The notes below the pieces were generated by a model. It searched no databases. It saw nothing but the letters and a program-made list of their open reading frames with translations, and was not told the DNA's origin. From contig JAGQQQ010000524.1 of the NCBI GenBank assembly GCA_020426125.1, forward strand, positions 1 through 9,244: a stretch of DNA of 9,244 nucleotides, read 5' to 3'. The stretch is from Planctomycetaceae bacterium (GTDB lineage: Bacteria > Planctomycetota > Planctomycetia > Planctomycetales > Planctomycetaceae). Each line of letters begins with the position of its first letter. The stretch's first letter is position 1. The position numbers were made by a program, and so were the translations under genes. Below, piece after piece: positions 1-6,925 of this stretch.

Positions 1-1
1 T

Positions 2-55
2 AGAGCCTTCTTTGAAGATCGTCTGATCAACCTCCCTCCCCAGCCGTTTGACTGA
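2..55 (+). CDS. Possible C-terminal end of an upstream gene (partial)
   Basis: Reading from base 2, 17 sense codons (RAFFEDRLINLPPQPFD) precede a TGA at 53-55. The other two forward frames hit stops at bases 1-3 and 24-26. The residue mix is protein-like and the position fits the end of a co-directional gene cut by the left edge. I recognise no family from so short a tail. It could be chance open sequence. Confidence 0.35.
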   Translation, partial: RAFFEDRLINLPPQPFD

Positions 56-67
56 AGTGCGAGTTGT

Positions 68-84
68 ATGATTGACTCAATCAT
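68..84. promoter_or_regulatory. Perfect 17-base dyad, candidate operator
   Basis: The sequence ATGATTGACTCAATCAT is two perfect 8-base inverted half-sites around a single central C. A one-base centre cannot form a normal hairpin loop, so a dimeric DNA-binding protein site is more likely than a terminator. It lies about 135 bases upstream of the DUF1501 start. The embedded TTGACT (72-77) resembles a -35 hexamer, but I see no convincing -10 at 16-19 bases downstream. The regulator is unknown. Confidence 0.45.
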
Positions 85-137
85 CAGTAGCGGAAGCAGA
101 TTCAAAGCATTCGCGCCGTGCGCTGACTGCTGAAGGA

Positions 138-167
138 ATTGGTAATTCGCAATTCGCTTTTACCAAT
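138..167. repeat. Inverted repeat enclosing a tandem 7-base repeat
   Basis: ATTGGTAA (138-145) is the exact reverse complement of TTACCAAT (160-167). Between and overlapping the left arm are two tandem copies of AATTCGC (144-150 and 151-157). The structure could form an 8-bp stem with a 14-base loop in the leader of the DUF1501 transcript, ending 52 bases before the start codon. There is no T-tract after it, so it is not a typical terminator. It may be a leader hairpin or a protein site. Confidence 0.35.
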
Positions 168-204
168 GTGCATGCCTGACCTGACTTCGTAATCCTGTGA
201 TTCT

Positions 205-210
205 AAAGGA
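205..210 (+). promoter_or_regulatory. Ribosome binding site of the DUF1501 gene
   Basis: AAAGGA lies 9 bases before the ATG at 220. This supports that start over any internal ATG. Confidence 0.6.
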
Positions 211-219
211 ACTCGGACG

Positions 220-1548
220 ATGGCCAAGGTTGTCAAAGGTTGTAACCCCTCTCATTTTCACACACTCTCGCGACGTGGGTTTCTGCAGGTTGGTATGCTT
301 GCTGGCACGAGCTTGACGTTGCCACAGCTTCTCGCCCGGCAGGCTCAGGCCGAGCTGAAGCAGTATGAGAACTTTGAAGGGACCGCCAAAAATATAATTC
401 ACATCTACCTGCCCGGTGGCATGGCGCAGCAGGAGTCGTTCGATCCCAAGCCTTATGCTCCGATCGAGTATCGCGGCGAAATGGGGCGAGTGGACACGAA
501 TGTGAGCGGAGTTCAGTTTGGTGCCACTCTTGCGAAAACCGCTCAGATCGCTGATAAACTCTGTGTGATTCGGTCGATGTCACACGGTGAGGCTGCTCAC
601 GAGCGTGGCACTCACAATATGTTCACTGGATATCGTCCGAGTCCGGCCTTGCAGTATCCGTCGATTGGGTCGGTGATCAGTCATGAGTTTGGAAGTCGGA
701 ACAGTCTTCCGCCCTATGTCTGCATTCCGAATCAGCCGAATGTGTATGCTGGCAGCGGATACCTGAGTTCGGCGTTCGCTCCATTCTCGCTGGGGAGCGA
801 TCCTGCGGGGAATGGTTTCAAAGTCCGTGATTTGGAATTGCCCAGCGGCGTTGATGATAGCCGTTTTGCGAATCGACGTTCGGCACTCGAAGCGGTGAAT
901 GCCTACTTCCAGTCTCGAGAGCAGTCAGACAAGATTACGGCGATGGACTCCTTCTACGAGTCCGCTTACAGCTTGATCTCCTCGCCCCAAGCTCGAGACG
1001 CGTTTGACTTGGAGAAAGAGGATGGAAAGCTTCGCGATGAATACGGTCGAAACCAGGCCGGTGCCCGGATGCTGCTTGCTCGACGGCTCGTCGAGGCAGG
1101 AGTGCGGCTAGTCAATCTGACTTACGGGGGTTGGGATATGCACGATAACATTGTCCGTGGTTTCCAGAACACCATGCCGGCCTTCGACCAGGCGTTCTCC
1201 CGGTTGATTACCGATCTGGATCAGCGAGGTTTGCTCGATGAGACGCTGGTGATGGTTTCGTCCGAATTCGGCCGAACTCCGAAGATCAACGGAACCGCCG
1301 GTCGTGACCACTGGCCGAAAGTGTTCAGCGTCTGTCTTGCTGGGGGCGGCATCAAGCGAGGCATCACCTACGGGACGTCCAACGCCACGTCCAGTGAGCC
1401 GGAAGACAATGCGGTTTCCGTCGAAGATTTGTTTACGACGGTTTACCATTGTCTTGGCGTCGTCGCAGACAAGGAGTTGATGGCACCTGGCGACCGTCCC
1501 ATCGAGATCGTCGACGGCGGCAAAGTGATCAACGAAATGCTCGCCTAA
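220..1548 (+). CDS. Tat-exported DUF1501 (sulfatase/alkaline-phosphatase-like) protein
   Basis: The 442-residue product matches the usual length of DUF1501 proteins. A twin-arginine signal is visible: SRRGFLQ at residues 17-23, a hydrophobic stretch to about residue 38, and a likely cleavage site after AQA (42-44). Family hallmarks in order are the GGMAQQESFDPKP block (66-78), the His-rich HGEAAHERGTHN block (122-133), GGWDMHDN (303-310), and SSEFGRTPKINGTAGRDHW (347-365), where E349, D363 and H364 are candidate metal ligands. Family knowledge: DUF1501 is related to the alkaline phosphatase/sulfatase fold, but its reaction is unknown. Tat export is consistent with folding or metal loading in the cytoplasm (inference). 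It is followed by its own terminator, so it is probably transcribed separately from the next gene. In planctomycetes DUF1501 genes commonly neighbour DUF1549/DUF1553 genes, as here. The family call is firm; the function is not. Confidence 0.95.
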   Translation: MAKVVKGCNPSHFHTLSRRGFLQVGMLAGTSLTLPQLLARQAQAELKQYENFEGTAKNIIHIYLPGGMAQQESFDPKPYAPIEYRGEMGRVDTNVSGVQFGATLAKTAQIADKLCVIRSMSHGEAAHERGTHNMFTGYRPSPALQYPSIGSVISHEFGSRNSLPPYVCIPNQPNVYAGSGYLSSAFAPFSLGSDPAGNGFKVRDLELPSGVDDSRFANRRSALEAVNAYFQSREQSDKITAMDSFYESAYSLISSPQARDAFDLEKEDGKLRDEYGRNQAGARMLLARRLVEAGVRLVNLTYGGWDMHDNIVRGFQNTMPAFDQAFSRLITDLDQRGLLDETLVMVSSEFGRTPKINGTAGRDHWPKVFSVCLAGGGIKRGITYGTSNATSSEPEDNAVSVEDLFTTVYHCLGVVADKELMAPGDRPIEIVDGGKVINEMLA

Positions 1549-1564
1549 ACATCGAATTCGATCA

Positions 1565-1604
1565 GGCGGGACTCCATCGGCAAGACCGGGGAGCCCCGCC
1601 TTTT
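1565..1604 (+). terminator. Rho-independent terminator after the DUF1501 gene
   Basis: GGCGGG-A-CTCC (1565-1575) pairs with GGAG-C-CCCGCC (1590-1600), giving a 6-bp and a 4-bp stem separated by one A-C mismatch. The loop can itself pair CGG with CCG. TTTT follows immediately at 1601-1604. It begins 16 bases after the stop codon. Confidence 0.75.
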
Positions 1605-1663
1605 CCCATATTGTCGTATTGCCGGTTCGTAAACTGGCGTTTTGAATTCCTGCCTCGTTTTTC

Positions 1664-1696
1664 TCTACAACGCCTACCAACGCGGTGTGCTATTCT
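1664..1696 (+). promoter_or_regulatory. Possible promoter for the PPC gene, with a direct repeat
   Basis: TG-C-TATTCT (1688-1696) resembles an extended -10 element. No good -35 is present at the usual spacing; TCTACA at 1664-1669 is too far away. Two CAACGC copies (1668-1673 and 1678-1683), one helical turn apart, occupy the place of the -35 and might bind an activator. The terminator just upstream means a promoter is expected somewhere in 1605-1820. Confidence 0.3.
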
Positions 1697-1812
1697 GCTA
1701 GAGCTCATGAAGAGTTCGCTAGCACAGAACCGTGCCAATGGCCAGTGCTCAATGGAGTGCGCCCGGCTCTTGAGGTGTTGTGTCGCGCATCCCAATTCCA
1801 CTGCACCATCAT

Positions 1813-1818
1813 GGGGGG
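1813..1818 (+). promoter_or_regulatory. G-rich ribosome binding site that decides the PPC gene start
   Basis: A run of six G lies 4 bases before the ATG at 1823. The alternative ATG at 1811 overlaps this run and has no purine-rich site upstream, and the GTG at 1685 would add a 46-residue non-secretory extension. Confidence 0.4.
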
Positions 1819-1822
1819 TCTG

Positions 1823-4282
1823 ATGCGATCCGTCGCTCTTGCAGCCACGATTGTCTGTTTGGCTTGTTCCGTTTCGCTCGCCGCGTCACCTCGCTTTACA
1901 TCGCTGCAACCACTGGGTGGTCAGCGGGGAACTGAGGTCGAAACGACGCTATATGGAAACAATCTTGACGACGCCGAAGAGGTTTTGATCTACGATCCAG
2001 GTGTTGAGGTGACGTCGTTCGCGCATCACGAAGATGAGAAGCAGAAAGCTCGTCAGCTCAAGGTCAAATTCAAGATCGCTGAGGATTGTCGCCTTGGTAC
2101 CATTCGGATGAGAATTCGAACCAAGACGGGACTTTCGGATTTGCAGAACTTTCTCGTGAGTGCCCTTCCCGTCGTTGAGGAAAAGGAACCGAATACGGAT
2201 TTCGAACAGCCTCAAGTGATTGAAAAGAATGTCACGATTCAGGGGCGAGTCGATCGGGAAGACGTTGATTACTACGTGATTGAAGCGAAACAGGGCGAAC
2301 GCATCTCTGCGGAAATCATCGGAACCCGATTAGGTCGATCCAGCAGCGGAAATTATTTCGATCCTTATCTGTCGATCTTGAACGAAGAACGATTCGAGCT
2401 TGCGATTAGCGATGACGCGGCGTTGCTTTACACGGACGCGGTCGTGTCGGTTGTCGCCCCCGCTGATGGAAAGTACATCGTTCAAGTGCGGGACGCTTCC
2501 TACAACGGAGATGGAAACGCCGTTTACATGCTCAGTGTGGGTAACTTCCCCCGTCCCCGCGCCGTGATTCCCGCTGGCGGAAAGCCGGGCGAAAAGATCA
2601 CGGTGACGATGATTGGGGATGTGTCCGGACCCATTACACAGGAAGTCACGCTCCCGCAGGAACCTGATGACCGGTTCGGATTGGAGGTTCGTGATGAACA
2701 TGGGGTCTCGCCTTCGGTCCAACCGTTTCGGGTGAGCCGCCTCGACAATTTTGTTGAGCAGGAGCCGAACAACAATCGGAATGAGGCAACGGTCGCCGCG
2801 GCTCCTGGTGCTTGTAATGGCGTGATCGCAGAAGACGGAGACATGGACTTTTACAAGTTCTCCGCGAAGAAGGACCAGGAATTTGAGATCGAGGTCTATG
2901 CCCGTCGATTGCGGACCGGCTTGGATCCGGTTGTCGCCGTCTACCGCATGGATAATGGCGGCGGCGTCGGTTCCAACGACGATAGCCGAGGACCAGATAG
3001 TTTCATGAATTTCAAGGCTCCCGTGGACGGAGATTACGTTGTGGCGGTCTGGGATCATCTCAAGACCGGCGATCCGACGTATGCCTACCGAATCGAGATC
3101 ACACCTAAAGAGCCTGTGCTGTACGCGGACCCCATTGAATTCGCCCGGTATCAACAGCATCAGATCATTATTCCTCAGGGGGCGGGATCCGGTATTGTTG
3201 CGAATGTTCGGCGGGAAAATTTCGGTGGCCCTGTGAATTTCCGCAGCGACACGCTTCCTGAGGGGGTCAGCATCGTGTGCCCGGAAGGCTGGCGGGGAGG
3301 TGGGACGATGCCCGTCATCTTCTATGCAGCGGAAAATGCGCCCGTCGGCGGAAAATTCTCGAAGGTCACAACATTCCTTGATGATCCCAACCAGAAGGAT
3401 CGAGTGATCGAAGGCCCACTCCGTCAGGACATTCTCATGGTTCGGGGACGGAACAATGACCGGGTCTGGGAAGAGCGGATGAATCGATTGCCGATCACAG
3501 TTGTTGAGAAGGCTCCGTTTAAGGTTTGGATTGAAGCCCCCCAGGTTCCACTCGTCAGAGGGGGATCGATGAACCTCACAGTGAAGTGTGAACGGCAAGA
3601 AGGCTGGGATGAGGAAATTCGGATTCTCATGCTGCAGAATCCCCCCGGCGTCAATGCCAGCGGATCCATTAAGTTCGCGAAGGGGCAAACGGAAGTCGGT
3701 TTGCCGATCAATGCCGCCGGCAACGCGGCTGTGCAGGAGACGATGATTGCCCTGCGATGTATCGCGACCGTGGGGAATGGGAGCTACGAACTTTGCACCG
3801 AATTTGTCCCACTTCGAGTGGAAGAACAGTACGTCACCTTTCAGTTTGCTCAGGCGGCCGTGGAAAAAGGTCAAGAATGCCCCATGGTTGTGATGGTCAC
3901 CAAGCGGAAGGATTTTGAAGGCGAGGCGGAGGCGAAATTAGTCGGCTTGCCAGCCAACGCGACAGCGGAGCCAGTCAAGTTCGGAAAGGACGCGACGGAA
4001 CTTCTTTTCACCGTCAAAACGACTGGCGACACCCCTCCCGGACAGTCCAAAAACGTGCTCTGCATTGTTCAGGTGCCTGAAGCGGGAACGACGATTCAAC
4101 ACACGTTAGGGTCCGGAGTGTTACGGGTCGACAATCCTCCCCCGGCACCGAAAAACCCAGCCCCCACTCCGGAGCCGAAAAAAGAGGTTGCCAAAGCGGA
4201 GCCTGCGAAACGGCCACTTTCTCGTCTGGAGCAATTGCGTCTTGAGCAGAAACAGCGGGCGGAAGCCGGCGGCGAAGAATAA
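1823..4282 (+). CDS. Secreted protein with two PPC domains and Ig-like repeats
   Basis: The product is 819 residues from the ATG at 1823. This start puts a canonical Sec signal peptide at the N-terminus (basic residue 2, hydrophobic core 4-19, cleavage near SLA-A at 18-21). Residues 24-110 form a TIG/IPT-like beta module with GGQRGTEV. Two PPC domains follow: about 119-240, opening EEKEPNT, and about 312-428, opening EQEPNNN; both contain the typical D-x-D-[FY]-Y segment. Residues 460-752 hold three diverged beta-sandwich repeats, each containing LP/PP-G or LPANA turns. The C-terminus (772-819) is a Pro/Ala/Lys tail ending in an LEQLRLEQ segment. PPC domains are known as C-terminal beta-sandwich domains of secreted peptidases, but no protease domain is present, so this is probably a structural or binding protein. 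It lies 66 bases upstream of the DUF1549 gene and is likely co-transcribed with it. Confidence 0.92.
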   Translation: MRSVALAATIVCLACSVSLAASPRFTSLQPLGGQRGTEVETTLYGNNLDDAEEVLIYDPGVEVTSFAHHEDEKQKARQLKVKFKIAEDCRLGTIRMRIRTKTGLSDLQNFLVSALPVVEEKEPNTDFEQPQVIEKNVTIQGRVDREDVDYYVIEAKQGERISAEIIGTRLGRSSSGNYFDPYLSILNEERFELAISDDAALLYTDAVVSVVAPADGKYIVQVRDASYNGDGNAVYMLSVGNFPRPRAVIPAGGKPGEKITVTMIGDVSGPITQEVTLPQEPDDRFGLEVRDEHGVSPSVQPFRVSRLDNFVEQEPNNNRNEATVAAAPGACNGVIAEDGDMDFYKFSAKKDQEFEIEVYARRLRTGLDPVVAVYRMDNGGGVGSNDDSRGPDSFMNFKAPVDGDYVVAVWDHLKTGDPTYAYRIEITPKEPVLYADPIEFARYQQHQIIIPQGAGSGIVANVRRENFGGPVNFRSDTLPEGVSIVCPEGWRGGGTMPVIFYAAENAPVGGKFSKVTTFLDDPNQKDRVIEGPLRQDILMVRGRNNDRVWEERMNRLPITVVEKAPFKVWIEAPQVPLVRGGSMNLTVKCERQEGWDEEIRILMLQNPPGVNASGSIKFAKGQTEVGLPINAAGNAAVQETMIALRCIATVGNGSYELCTEFVPLRVEEQYVTFQFAQAAVEKGQECPMVVMVTKRKDFEGEAEAKLVGLPANATAEPVKFGKDATELLFTVKTTGDTPPGQSKNVLCIVQVPEAGTTIQHTLGSGVLRVDNPPPAPKNPAPTPEPKKEVAKAEPAKRPLSRLEQLRLEQKQRAEAGGEE

Positions 4283-4327
4283 TCCGATAGGATGGCTCTC
4301 CTTAACATTTCCGAACAAATTTGCGGT

Positions 4328-4341
4328 TTCCAATTTTGGAA
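4328..4341. repeat. Inverted repeat over the DUF1549 gene ribosome-binding region
   Basis: TTCCAA-TT-TTGGAA is a perfect 6-base inverted repeat ending 7 bases before the ATG at 4349. The only purine patch able to act as a ribosome binding site (GGA, 4338-4340) is inside its right arm. The 2-base centre makes a hairpin weak, so a protein site or chance are alternatives. Confidence 0.25.
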
Positions 4342-4348
4342 TTTCACT

Positions 4349-6766
4349 ATGTTGAAGAATTTGGCTTGGACCACATTGCTCAGTCTGTTCGCCATCTCCG
4401 CCTCCGCGGCGGACTTGGTTGAACTGCGGGTTTTTCCACAAGAGGTCAAACTTTCGACCAATCGTGATCGGCAGTCCATCGTCGCTCAGGCCGTATATAG
4501 TGATGGTCTCACACGCGACGTGAGCAACCAAGTTCAGTGGACTATCGCGGACGAGAAGTTGGTCCGTCGCGACGGAACAAGCGTGTTCCCGGTTGCCGAT
4601 GGAGACACGCAACTGACGGTCACGTTTGAAAATCAGTCGAAGCAGATTCCTGTTCACGTGCAGAAGGCGGCGGAGGGCCGCCCCATTAGCTTCAAACTGG
4701 ACGTCATGCCTGTCTTTATGAAATCGGGATGTAATACGGGAAGCTGCCACGGTGCCGCTCGAGGCAAAGACGGGTTTCGCCTTTCGCTTTTTGGTTTTGA
4801 TCCAGACGGCGACCACTTTCGAATTACCCGTGAGCAACCTGGCCGTCGGGTGGACCTTGCCGTGCCAGAGTCGAGTCTCATGGTGGAGAAGGCGGTTGGA
4901 GCCGTTCCTCACACCGGGGGAAAACGTTATGAAATGGACTCTCCGTTGAACAAGACCGTCGTGGAGTGGATCGCTGCGGGCACCCCTAAGGATCCTGCCG
5001 ATCAGGCCGCTTGCACGGGGATTGAATTGTATCCTAAGCAGGCTGTCATGGATGGATCAGGCGAGACTCAGCAAGTTGTTGTCATCGCCAGTTATTCCGA
5101 CGGCACCACGCGTGACGTCACGTCGCTCGCGGCCTTCTTTTCCAGCAATGACACGTCTGCGGCGATTGACGAGATGGGACTGGTCACTGCAGGCGAACGG
5201 GGCGAAGCCTTTGTGATGGCCCGTTTTGACGTGCATACTGTTGGTTCCCAGTTTCTGGCCCTTCCAAAAGGCTACCAATACGAGGAACGGCCCGAGGAAC
5301 CTGCGAACTATATCGACGAGCTGGTGGCCGCGAAGTTGAAGAAGCTTCGTCTTCATCCGTCCGAGATTTGTTCGGACGAGGAGTTTCTCCGTCGGATCTA
5401 TATTGATTTGATTGGTCTCTTTCCCACGTTCGAAGAATACAATGCATTCATGTCTGATTCGGATCCCAGCAAACGGGAGAAGAAAATTGACGAATTGCTC
5501 GCCCGAAAGGAATTCACCGAAATGTGGGTTTCGAAATGGGCCGAATGGCTCATGATGCGGTCGAGCAACCAAGTCTCTGAGAAGTCAATTTTCCTGTATT
5601 ATCAATGGTTGGTTGATCAGATCGCGAACAACGTCCCGTTAAATGAAATGGTTCAAGAGTTGCTCGCGTCGAGTGGGGGAACGTTCAGTGTTCCCCAGAC
5701 CAATTTCTATGAGATCGAACGGGACCAACTGAAGGTGGCAGAGAACGTCGCCCAGATCTTCATGGGAATGCGGATTCAATGTGCCCAGTGCCATAATCAC
5801 CCATTCGACCGGTGGACGCAGGATGACTACTACAGTTTTGCTGCGTTCTTCTCCCAAGTCGGACGGAAGCGAGCCGAAGATGCACGAGAGCAGATCATCT
5901 TTAATCGCGGTGGCGGCGAGGTGAAGCATCCTGTGACGAATCAGAATGCCGTTCCGAAATTCCTCGGCGGAGACCAACCGGATGTTACAGGGAAGGACCG
6001 ACGAGAGGTTGTCGCCAAATGGCTCGCTTCTCCCGAAAACCCCTACTTCGCAACAAATTTCGCAAACCGCATCTGGCACCACTTTTTTGGGATCGGAATC
6101 GTCGAACCGTTTGATGACGTGCGGATTTCCAATCCTCCTTCCAATCCGGAATTGCTCGAAACACTGGGACAGAAGTTTACGGAATACAACTACGACTTCA
6201 AAAAACTGGTTCGCGACATCTGCATGTCCAAAGCCTACCAGCGATCGACGCGCCGGAATGAGAGCAATCAGTCGGATGAAGCCAATTTTGCCCACCAGAA
6301 CATTCGCCGCATTAAGGCCGAGTCGATGTTGGACATCATCAGCCAAGTGACCAACACAAAGGACGACTTTGCCAAACTCCCCTTGGGCGCTCGCGCTGTG
6401 CAAATTGCCGATGGCAATACAAGCACTTATTTCCTGACCACGTTCGGAAGGGCGACTCGCGAGACGGCCTGCTCTTGCGAGGTGAAGATGGAACCGACGC
6501 TCTCGCAGGCACTGCATCTCATGAATGGCGACACCGTCAACAACAAGATGCGGCAGGGAGGTGTCCTGAAGTCGATGTTGGATCAAAAGCTTGAGCCCAT
6601 GGACATCGTTGACCGCCTGTATGTGAGTTGCCTGACCCGACATCCGACCGATGAAGAAAAGGGGGCACTGGCTCCGCTGTTCGCAGAAGGTGCAGACGTG
6701 AATCAGGGGCTGGAAGATGTGTATTGGGCGCTTATGAACTCTCGGGAGTTCTTATTCAATCACTAA
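4349..6766 (+). CDS. Secreted Big_2 / DUF1549 / DUF1553 protein with two heme-type motifs
   Basis: The product is 805 residues. The start at 4349 is preferred because it opens directly with a Sec signal peptide (MLKNLAW, hydrophobic 5-18, ASA-A cleavage near 18-21); an ATG at 4292 adds 19 residues and has no spaced ribosome binding site. Order of domains: Ig-like Big_2 (about 24-110, with YSDGLTRDV), a cytochrome-like segment with C128-N-T-G-S-C133-H134, a second Big_2 (about 225-305, with YSDGTTRDV), DUF1549 (about 320-525) holding C478-A-Q-C-H482-NHPFDRW, and DUF1553 (about 554-800) opening near NRIWHHFFG and ending MNSREFLFNH. Family knowledge: DUF1549/DUF1553 proteins are expanded in planctomycetes, often with cytochrome modules, and lack a firmly assigned reaction. 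CX4CH and CXXCH suggest two covalently bound hemes (inference). Co-location with DUF1501 is usual for the family. Confidence 0.95.
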   Translation: MLKNLAWTTLLSLFAISASAADLVELRVFPQEVKLSTNRDRQSIVAQAVYSDGLTRDVSNQVQWTIADEKLVRRDGTSVFPVADGDTQLTVTFENQSKQIPVHVQKAAEGRPISFKLDVMPVFMKSGCNTGSCHGAARGKDGFRLSLFGFDPDGDHFRITREQPGRRVDLAVPESSLMVEKAVGAVPHTGGKRYEMDSPLNKTVVEWIAAGTPKDPADQAACTGIELYPKQAVMDGSGETQQVVVIASYSDGTTRDVTSLAAFFSSNDTSAAIDEMGLVTAGERGEAFVMARFDVHTVGSQFLALPKGYQYEERPEEPANYIDELVAAKLKKLRLHPSEICSDEEFLRRIYIDLIGLFPTFEEYNAFMSDSDPSKREKKIDELLARKEFTEMWVSKWAEWLMMRSSNQVSEKSIFLYYQWLVDQIANNVPLNEMVQELLASSGGTFSVPQTNFYEIERDQLKVAENVAQIFMGMRIQCAQCHNHPFDRWTQDDYYSFAAFFSQVGRKRAEDAREQIIFNRGGGEVKHPVTNQNAVPKFLGGDQPDVTGKDRREVVAKWLASPENPYFATNFANRIWHHFFGIGIVEPFDDVRISNPPSNPELLETLGQKFTEYNYDFKKLVRDICMSKAYQRSTRRNESNQSDEANFAHQNIRRIKAESMLDIISQVTNTKDDFAKLPLGARAVQIADGNTSTYFLTTFGRATRETACSCEVKMEPTLSQALHLMNGDTVNNKMRQGGVLKSMLDQKLEPMDIVDRLYVSCLTRHPTDEEKGALAPLFAEGADVNQGLEDVYWALMNSREFLFNH

Positions 6767-6788
6767 TGTTGTCGTCGAACTTCGGATT

Positions 6789-6802
6789 CCCAGAGGCCTG
6801 GG
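6789..6802. repeat. Small hairpin after the DUF1549/DUF1553 gene
   Basis: CCCAG-AGGC-CTGGG is a perfect 5-bp stem with a 4-base loop, starting 23 bases after the stop codon. No T-tract follows. It may add to transcript 3' structure together with the larger hairpin downstream. Confidence 0.35.
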
Positions 6803-6819
6803 AGCCAAGACAAATTATG

Positions 6820-6854
6820 AGGCGAGGCTCGAATGCGTTGAGCCCGCCTCGCCT
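6820..6854 (+). terminator. GC-rich hairpin, possible terminator or transcript attenuator
   Basis: AGGCGAGGC (6820-6828) is the exact reverse complement of GCCTCGCCT (6846-6854). An inner CTC/GAG pairing is also possible. The sequence after it (GTTCCGTTG) is only mildly T-rich, so it is a poor intrinsic terminator. It could partly uncouple the cytochrome-WD40 gene from the upstream genes. Confidence 0.45.
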
Positions 6855-6925
6855 GTTCCGTTGTCAAGGACTGATTCGCGCCGCGTGGCATCACAATGGT
6901 TCAACCCGTGCGTTGAGATTCCCCG

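Noticed and set aside
1108..1680. A 190-codon minus-strand frame over the end of the DUF1501 gene
   Set aside because: Antisense to the conserved EFGRTP and DHW motifs and running across the terminator; not a credible gene.
1697..1723. GCTAG...CTAGC inverted repeat
   Set aside because: Only a 5-bp arm with an imperfect interior; too weak to call as a regulatory or terminator structure.
1685..1822. An N-terminal extension of the PPC protein from a GTG at 1685
   Set aside because: It would bury the signal peptide behind 46 residues of unpromising sequence and lies where promoter elements are expected. The ATG at 1823 has a G-rich site and opens the signal peptide.
1449..1823. A 124-codon plus-strand frame bridging the DUF1501 end and the PPC gene start
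   Set aside because: It overlaps conserved DUF1501 codons in another frame and reads through the terminator hairpin; the Arg/Pro-rich composition is shadow-like.
2330..3874. A 514-codon open frame on the minus strand
   Set aside because: It lies entirely antisense to the PPC gene, whose protein has clear domains and a signal peptide. The antisense translation is rich in His, Arg and Asp with no recognisable domain, as expected from a codon-bias shadow.
5639..6643. A 334-codon open frame on the minus strand
   Set aside because: Fully antisense to the conserved DUF1549/DUF1553 coding sequence; no ribosome binding site or family features.
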